NCBI GenBank assembly: GCA_002773655.1
Contig: PFAR01000006.1
Location: forward strand, 10,429 to 19,941
DNA length: 9,513 bases
Direction of reading: 5' to 3'
Source of the DNA: Candidatus Falkowbacteria bacterium CG10_big_fil_rev_8_21_14_0_10_43_10
Lineage (GTDB): Bacteria; Patescibacteriota; Patescibacteriia; Patescibacteriales; XYC2-FULL-47-12
The notes under the pieces are model-generated. The model was not told where the DNA came from. It did no database searches and worked only from the letters and a program-made list of their open reading frames with translations. Below, piece by piece: positions 6,320 to 9,513 of this stretch; within the stretch, counting starts at the first letter, position 1; each line of letters begins with the position of its first letter. Made by a program: the position numbers and the translations under genes.

Positions 6320-6475
6320 ATGCAAGCTTATTGCGTAAAGTGCAGGGGAAAAAAGGAGATTGAAGACGGCCAGGAGGTTTCCATGAAGGGCAAAGGCGGG
6401 AAAGAGCGCCGGGCGATAAAAGGAAGATGCCCGGTTTGCGGGACCACCATGTTCCGGATATTGCCTTCAGCCTAG
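6320..6475 (+). CDS. DUF5679-type zinc-ribbon protein
   Basis: A 51-residue protein beginning MQAYCVKCRGKKEIEDG and ending GRCPVCGTTMFRILPSA. Two CxxC knuckles (C5, C8 and C37, C40) flank a basic, glycine-rich middle (MKGKGGKERRAIKG), giving a zinc-ribbon fold. I recognise this as the DUF5679 pattern, which in CPR bacteria and some phages occurs alone or attached to nucleic-acid enzymes. The molecular role is unknown; nucleic-acid binding is an inference. It lies 102 bp after leuS in the same direction. The gap holds an unconvincing 28-codon ORF at 6223-6309. No Shine-Dalgarno site precedes the ATG. The next transcription unit begins 36 bp downstream, at the promoter at 6511. Confidence 0.85.
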   Translation: MQAYCVKCRGKKEIEDGQEVSMKGKGGKERRAIKGRCPVCGTTMFRILPSA

Positions 6476-6510
6476 TTGTAATTTTCAACATTTTTATTTA
6501 ACGGCATTAG

Positions 6511-6539
6511 TTGCTCGTCTAATTATTTTGTGATATAAT
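6511..6539 (+). promoter_or_regulatory. sigma70-type promoter of the hairpin RNA
   Basis: TTGCTC (6511-6516), a 17-base spacer and a perfect TATAAT (6534-6539). Transcription should begin around 6546-6548, exactly where the hairpin RNA starts. Confidence 0.75.
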
Positions 6540-6546
6540 ATAATTA

Positions 6547-6642
6547 GGTTGCCTACCTTTTGGCCTCAAATCATTGGGTTCAATCCCTTATTTGCCAAGA
6601 TTGTAGGCGGCCTCTAAAAGTGCGGCTCCGACCGCTTTTTTT
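6547..6642 (+). ncRNA. structured RNA of about 95 nt, family not recognised
   Basis: A small transcription unit with its own promoter and terminator. GGTTGCCTAC (6547-6556) pairs with GTAGGCGGCC (6603-6612) in a 10-bp stem with two G-U pairs. Stacked above it are TTTTGGC/GCCAAGA (6558-6564 with 6594-6600), AAAT/ATTT (6568-6571 with 6590-6593) and GGG/CCC (6576-6578 with 6585-6587) around the loop TTCAAT. A short linker leads to the terminator hairpin. No open frame of note is present. It does not show the GGAAGCAGC motif of SRP RNA, the T-box sequence, or the length of 6S RNA. It may be an independent small RNA, or a leader of proS with an attenuator. The apical GGGTTCAATCCC resembles a tRNA T-arm, but no cloverleaf fits. 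Confidence 0.65.
6616..6642 (+). terminator. intrinsic terminator of the hairpin RNA
   Basis: GCGG (6622-6625) pairs with CCGC (6632-6635) around a six-base loop. AAAAG upstream can extend the stem into the run of seven T at 6636-6642. It separates the hairpin RNA from proS. Confidence 0.7.
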
Positions 6643-6650
6643 GTTGATCC

Positions 6651-6678
6651 GTCCATATCGCTTTGCGATTGAGCGGAC
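6651..6678. other. hairpin between the terminator and the proS promoter
   Basis: ATCGC (6657-6661) and GCGAT (6665-6669) pair around TTT, with outer GTCC/GGAC (6651-6654 with 6675-6678). It lies upstream of the proS promoter and is transcribed only if the terminator at 6642 is read through. Its function is unknown. Confidence 0.35.
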
Positions 6679-6700
6679 AAGCCAATGACTTAAGTTTTTA

Positions 6701-6729
6701 TTGACATAAGTTAAACCAAAAGGTAAAAT
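6701..6729 (+). promoter_or_regulatory. promoter of proS
   Basis: A perfect TTGACA (6701-6706), 17 bases, and TAAAAT (6724-6729). The predicted start near 6736 leaves about 20 nt before the proS ATG, with AGGA at 6750-6753 as a weak, close ribosome binding site. It is the strongest promoter in the window. Confidence 0.8.
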
Positions 6730-6755
6730 TGTAATGTAATTTTAAAGACAGGAAT

Positions 6756-8018
6756 ATGCGATTGTCCACTCTGTTTACCAAAACAACAAAGGATGCCCCG
6801 AAGGATGAACTAAGTTTAAACGCCCGCATTTTAATTCAGGCCGGCTTTATTGATAAGCTGACCGCCGGCGTTTATACTTACCTTCCGTTAGGTTTGCGGG
6901 TTTTAAAAAAGATTGAAAATATAATCAGGGAAGAGATGAACCGGGCCGGCGGCCAGGAGGTTTTAATGCCGGTTCTTTCCCCGAAGAAAAATTGGGAAAC
7001 AACCGGCCGCTGGGAAAACTTCAGCGCTCTGTTTAAATTATACGGGGTGGATAATAAAGAATACGCTTTAAATCCGACCCATGAAGAAATAGTGGTTCCT
7101 TTGGCGCAGAAGCACGTCCTGTCATATAAAGATCTGCCGGTTTATATTTATCAGATTCAAAATAAATTCCGGCGGGAAAAGAGGGCCAAGTCCGGAATAT
7201 TGCGCGGGCTGGAATTTATGATGAAGGATATGTATTCATTCCACGCGAACGAAGAAGACCTGGACCGTTTTTATAAGGAAATGCAAAAGGCTTATTTTAA
7301 AATATTTAAGCGTTGCGGTCTGTTGGACAAGACTTATCTTACTTTCGCCTCTGGCGGCAGCTTTTCCAAATACTCCCATGAATATCAGACTATCACGCTG
7401 GCGGGAGAGGACGAGATTTATATCTGCCAGGACTGCCAGATAGCGATTAACAAGGAGATTGCCGATGAATTAAAAAATAAATGCCCCAGCTGCGAAAGCA
7501 AAAATTTAAAAATGGAAAAAGCCATTGAGGTGGGCAACATTTTCAAATTAGCCACTAATTTCAGCGATCCATTCGGCTACCAGTATATTGACGAAACCGG
7601 AAAGAAAAAACCGGTCTGGATGGGCTGCTACGGAATAGGCCTGGGACGAGTAATGGGCACTATCGCCGAAGTTTGCCATGACGATCGGGGAATAATCTGG
7701 CCTAAAGAGGTAGCCCCTTTTACTGTGCATTTAATTCAGGTTGCGGCTAAAGACGCGGAAGAAAACAATAAAATTAAATTAACCGCGGAAAAAGTATATA
7801 AAGACCTGCGGGAAAACAGCATAGAAGTTATTTTTGACGACCGCGATGAAGGAACCGGCGCCGGGGAAAAATTTGCGGATGCAGATTTAATCGGCTGCCC
7901 GATACGTTTAGTTGTCAGCGAACGTTCGCTCGACCAGGACAGCGTGGAAGTTAAGAAGCGGGGCGAGGAAAAAAAGGAATTGATAAAAATAAAACAAGTT
8001 TTAAGTTTAAAGTCCTAA
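6756..8018 (+). CDS. proS: prolyl-tRNA synthetase, short form without the editing insert
   Basis: A class II synthetase that charges tRNA-Pro. Residues 20-320 form the catalytic core: GGQEVLMPVLSPKKNWETTGRW (65-86), NPTHEE (106-111), motif 2 FRREKRAKSGILRGLEFMMKD (138-158) and motif 3 GIGLGRVMGTIAE (293-305). An HGTP anticodon-binding domain follows (about 321-415: PFTVHLIQVAAKD, IFDDRDEGTGAGEKFADADLIGCP). Bacterial ProRS of E. coli type has about 570 residues because an editing (INS) domain of about 180 residues sits between motifs 2 and 3. Here that place holds only a short piece with two CxxC pairs (C224, C227 and C243, C246), probably a zinc ribbon. Mischarged Ala-tRNA-Pro would then need a separate editing factor or go uncorrected. 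The last codons run into a heptamer repeat tract, so the tail VLSLKS is partly repeat-derived. Confidence 0.95.
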   Translation: MRLSTLFTKTTKDAPKDELSLNARILIQAGFIDKLTAGVYTYLPLGLRVLKKIENIIREEMNRAGGQEVLMPVLSPKKNWETTGRWENFSALFKLYGVDNKEYALNPTHEEIVVPLAQKHVLSYKDLPVYIYQIQNKFRREKRAKSGILRGLEFMMKDMYSFHANEEDLDRFYKEMQKAYFKIFKRCGLLDKTYLTFASGGSFSKYSHEYQTITLAGEDEIYICQDCQIAINKEIADELKNKCPSCESKNLKMEKAIEVGNIFKLATNFSDPFGYQYIDETGKKKPVWMGCYGIGLGRVMGTIAEVCHDDRGIIWPKEVAPFTVHLIQVAAKDAEENNKIKLTAEKVYKDLRENSIEVIFDDRDEGTGAGEKFADADLIGCPIRLVVSERSLDQDSVEVKKRGEEKKELIKIKQVLSLKS

Positions 8019-8037
8019 GTCTTAAGTTGTAAGTTTA
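7996..8037. repeat. tandem heptamer tract across the proS stop, six units
   Basis: Six uninterrupted 7-base units start with AAGT at 7996, 8003, 8010, 8017, 8024 and 8031, mostly AAGTNNT (AAGTTTT, AAGTCCT, AAGTCTT, AAGTTGT). The tract includes the proS stop codon (8016-8018) and its last unit supplies the A of the next small ORF's ATG. The AAGT core is shared with the tract at 1331-1365. Confidence 0.75.
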
Positions 8038-8141
8038 TGGATAATTATCGGGGAATAATAATAGAAGAAAGCAAGGTTAGCAAAGGGATTCGTGCCATTC
8101 GGATAGTTGCAAGGACAATTAAGCCAGTAATAACTTTTTGA
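8037..8141 (+). CDS. small ORF of 34 codons, possibly a truncated conserved protein
   Basis: It begins MDNYRGIIIEES and ends TIKPVITF. From memory, the start resembles a small protein family common in CPR genomes (YRGIIIEESL, then I-x-T-x-V) whose members are roughly 65-75 residues and carry a conserved second half. Here the frame stops after 34 codons, so it may be the remnant of such a gene or an unrelated short ORF. The match is from pattern memory only. No Shine-Dalgarno site is seen; the ATG emerges from the heptamer tract. It stops 5 bp before the mreB ATG, which suggests co-transcription. Confidence 0.4.
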   Translation: MDNYRGIIIEESKVSKGIRAIRIVARTIKPVITF

Positions 8142-8146
8142 ACATT

Positions 8147-9187
8147 ATGTTTAATAAATTTTTAGGGAGATTCAGCAAGGATTTGGGAATTGATTTGGGC
8201 TCCAAGTCAACTCTTATTATTACCAAAGATAAGGGAATTGTGATTAATGAGCCGTCGGTTGTCGCCATCAATACGCGGACCGACGAAGTTATCGCTGTCG
8301 GCAACGATGCCGCGAAGATGTTCGGCAAAACCCCGGCCCATATTATAGCCATCCATCCGTTAATCGGCGGCGTGATCTCCGACTTTGAGGTAACGGAAAA
8401 AATGTTAAAGCATTTTATCGACAAGGTGCACTCGGAAAATTTTACCTTGGTGCCGCGGCCGCGCGTGGTAATCGGCATTCCGCTTGATATAACCGAAGTG
8501 GAAAAAAAAGCGGTGGAAGACGCCACAAAATCAGCCGGAGCGCGGGAAATATTGTTAGTGGAAACCGCGATGGCCGCCGCCATCGGGGCGCGGTTGCCGG
8601 TTTTGGACGCGACCGCCAATATGATTGTTGACATTGGAGGGGGAACGACAGAAATTGCCGTCATCTCCTTGGGGGGAGTCGTAACCTGGAAAACTTTGCG
8701 CCTTTCCGGAAGCCAGTTTGACAGCGATATTGTCCAGTACGCCAGGGAAGAATTCAATATATTAATCGGCGAGCAGGTCGCGGAAGAAATAAAAAAAAGA
8801 ATCGGGTCGGCTACGCCCCTGCCCGAGGAAATAGAGATGCCGATGCGCGGGCGGGATTTAGTCAACGGCCTGCCGAAAGAAGTTATTATAAATGACAGCC
8901 AGGTGAGAGAGGCTTTATCGCGAAGCGTCTTTCACATTATTGAAAATATCAAAGCGACTTTAGAGATGACGCCGCCGGAGCTGGTTTCCGACATTTATGA
9001 ACGAGGCATCATCCTTACTGGCGGCGGCTCAATGTTGCGCGGTTTGGACAAGGAAATCGCCCAAGCCACTAAAATTCCAGTAAGAATCGCCGATGATCCG
9101 TCTACCTGCGTAGTGCGCGGGGCGGGAAAAATTTTAGAGGACCTGGAAATGTTCAAGAGCATCTTTTTATCCAGCGCCAGCAATTAG
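8147..9187 (+). CDS. mreB: rod-shape actin homologue MreB
   Basis: A bacterial actin of 346 residues that forms membrane-bound filaments guiding lateral wall synthesis. Phosphate 1 loop GIDLGSKST is at 14-22, phosphate 2 loop DIGGGTTEIAVISLGG at 162-177, and the adenosine motif TGGGSMLRGL at 291-300. IHPLIGGVISDF (69-80) and VVIGIP (107-112) are also typical. The N-terminus MFNKFLGRFSKD is an amphipathic helix likely to bind the membrane. I chose the ATG at 8147 because it gives the usual MreB N-terminus; a TTG at 8138 would add three residues and overlap the upstream stop. No Shine-Dalgarno site is visible. A terminator-like hairpin follows at 9201, then mreC. Confidence 0.96.
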   Translation: MFNKFLGRFSKDLGIDLGSKSTLIITKDKGIVINEPSVVAINTRTDEVIAVGNDAAKMFGKTPAHIIAIHPLIGGVISDFEVTEKMLKHFIDKVHSENFTLVPRPRVVIGIPLDITEVEKKAVEDATKSAGAREILLVETAMAAAIGARLPVLDATANMIVDIGGGTTEIAVISLGGVVTWKTLRLSGSQFDSDIVQYAREEFNILIGEQVAEEIKKRIGSATPLPEEIEMPMRGRDLVNGLPKEVIINDSQVREALSRSVFHIIENIKATLEMTPPELVSDIYERGIILTGGGSMLRGLDKEIAQATKIPVRIADDPSTCVVRGAGKILEDLEMFKSIFLSSASN

Positions 9188-9200
9188 CCCTTGCCCCCAG

Positions 9201-9229
9201 CCCCCTCTCCCAAAAGGCGAGGGGGTTTT
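9201..9229 (+). terminator. hairpin terminator after mreB made from a dispersed repeat
   Basis: CCCCCTCTCC (9201-9210) pairs with GGCGAGGGGG (9216-9225), with one T-C mismatch, around CAAAA, and is followed by TTTT. It begins 14 bp after the mreB stop. The sequence shares its core with the coding repeat at 596-624, so a dispersed element seems to have taken on a terminator role. It may only partly uncouple mreC from mreB. Confidence 0.65.
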
Positions 9230-9317
9230 AGCAGTTTTATATAATCTTTTTATTTTATTATATTTTTTATATTTTAAATTTTTTTTCTTTTATCCCCTCT
9301 TCCTCCAGCGGGGGTTA

Positions 9318-9351
9318 GCCCGCCTGCAACGCTTCGCGTAGCGATGCGGGC
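9318..9351. repeat. GC-rich inverted repeat upstream of mreC
   Basis: GCCCGC (9318-9323) and GCGGGC (9346-9351) are inverted, with inner GCAACGCT and AGCGATGC arms nearly complementary around TTCGCGT. It stands out against the very T-rich sequence at 9230-9300 and lies 16 bp before the mreC ATG. The rest of the 179-bp mreB-mreC gap is T-rich, and I see no clear promoter in it. Confidence 0.6.
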
Positions 9352-9366
9352 AGGGGGTTAAGGGTT

Positions 9367-9513
9367 ATGTTTAATCTGTTTAACAAAAAAATAATTACAA
9401 TATTTATATCGGCAGTGATAATTATCGGCCTGCATTATTTTGGCGCCCTGGGAGTTATTGAGGGTTATGTAACATCTTTTTTAAAGCCGGTGGAAAGGCT
9501 GATTTTCCGAAGC
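9367..9513 (+). CDS. mreC: rod-shape protein MreC, N-terminal part
   Basis: The first 49 codons, cut by the window edge. A short basic head (MFNLFNKK) is followed by one membrane helix (IITIFISAVIIIGLHYFGAL) and then VIEGYVTSFLKPVERLIF, the start of the periplasmic coiled coil. One N-terminal helix followed by a P-V segment fits MreC, and the position after mreB agrees with the conserved mreBC order. AAGGG at 9360-9364 is a possible but close ribosome binding site. Confidence 0.8.
   Translation, partial: MFNLFNKKIITIFISAVIIIGLHYFGALGVIEGYVTSFLKPVERLIFRS

Noticed and set aside
6571..6590. A tRNA suggested by GGGTTCAATCCC
   Set aside because: It resembles a T-arm, but there is no acceptor stem, D-arm or anticodon arm in the right places, and the sequence pairs better as one long hairpin.
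6547..6642. A T-box leader for proS
   Set aside because: No TGGNACCGCG-like antiterminator bulge or specifier loop is seen, and proS has its own strong promoter downstream.
8138..9187. TTG start for mreB
   Set aside because: It adds only three residues, overlaps the upstream stop codon and gives a less typical N-terminus than the ATG at 8147.

Overview
The window looks like a chromosomal piece of a Patescibacteria (CPR) genome, probably a Parcubacteria-type lineage. This is inferred from gene content: a 51-residue DUF5679-type zinc ribbon, a short 420-residue prolyl-tRNA synthetase without the long editing insert, an MreB/MreC pair, very few convincing Shine-Dalgarno sites, a moderately AT-rich composition and many tiny repeats. 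No 16S rRNA or other strong marker is present, so the lineage is not certain. All reading frames fit the standard code.

Layout. Positions 46-324 (+) hold a small coiled-coil hypothetical. Convergent to it is a large polytopic membrane protein on the minus strand (333-2309), resembling GT-C glycosyltransferases. Divergent from that, 19 bp away, is a CDP-alcohol phosphatidyltransferase (2329-2925, pgsA-like), followed by leuS (2966-6217) and the DUF5679 protein (6320-6475). Next comes an independent transcription unit: a sigma70-type promoter (6511-6539), a long hairpin RNA and an intrinsic terminator (to 6642), which I cannot assign to a known RNA family. A second, near-consensus promoter (6701-6729) drives proS (6756-8018). 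A 34-codon small ORF (8037-8141), mreB (8147-9187), a hairpin terminator and the first 49 codons of mreC (9367 to the window edge) follow. Together the genes cover envelope building (membrane protein, phospholipid head-group transfer, MreBC cell-shape machinery) and tRNA charging (LeuRS, ProRS).

The most unusual object is leuS. It is 1083 codons long, against roughly 800-900 for bacterial LeuRS, because a complete-looking HUH/Y1 (IS200/RAYT-type) transposase domain of about 150 residues sits in frame inside the CP1 editing domain, just before the TTRPDT motif. Both the HIH motif and the candidate nucleophilic tyrosine are present. Beside it are two palindromic elements, and a third lies about 90 bp after it. 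Copies 1 and 3 are perfect 30-bp palindromes; copy 2 has one intact arm and one foreign arm. All are in the same reading frame and encode the same or a similar peptide (VRLGFKTQPN). Copies 1 and 3 differ by a pair of compensating changes that keep the palindrome perfect and are both silent. This resembles a protein-coding REP/RAYT system, comparable in concept to the Rickettsia palindromic elements that insert in frame into genes.

Two other classes of small repeats run through the window. GC-rich inverted repeats occur inside the membrane-protein gene (596-624, and 1061-1090 flanked by a 14-bp direct repeat), after mreB (9201-9225) and before mreC (9318-9351). Degenerate tandem heptamer tracts occur at 1331-1365, 1869-1903, 2925-2945, 4941-4975 and 7996-8037; three of the five are exactly five units long, and several lie within or touch coding sequence.
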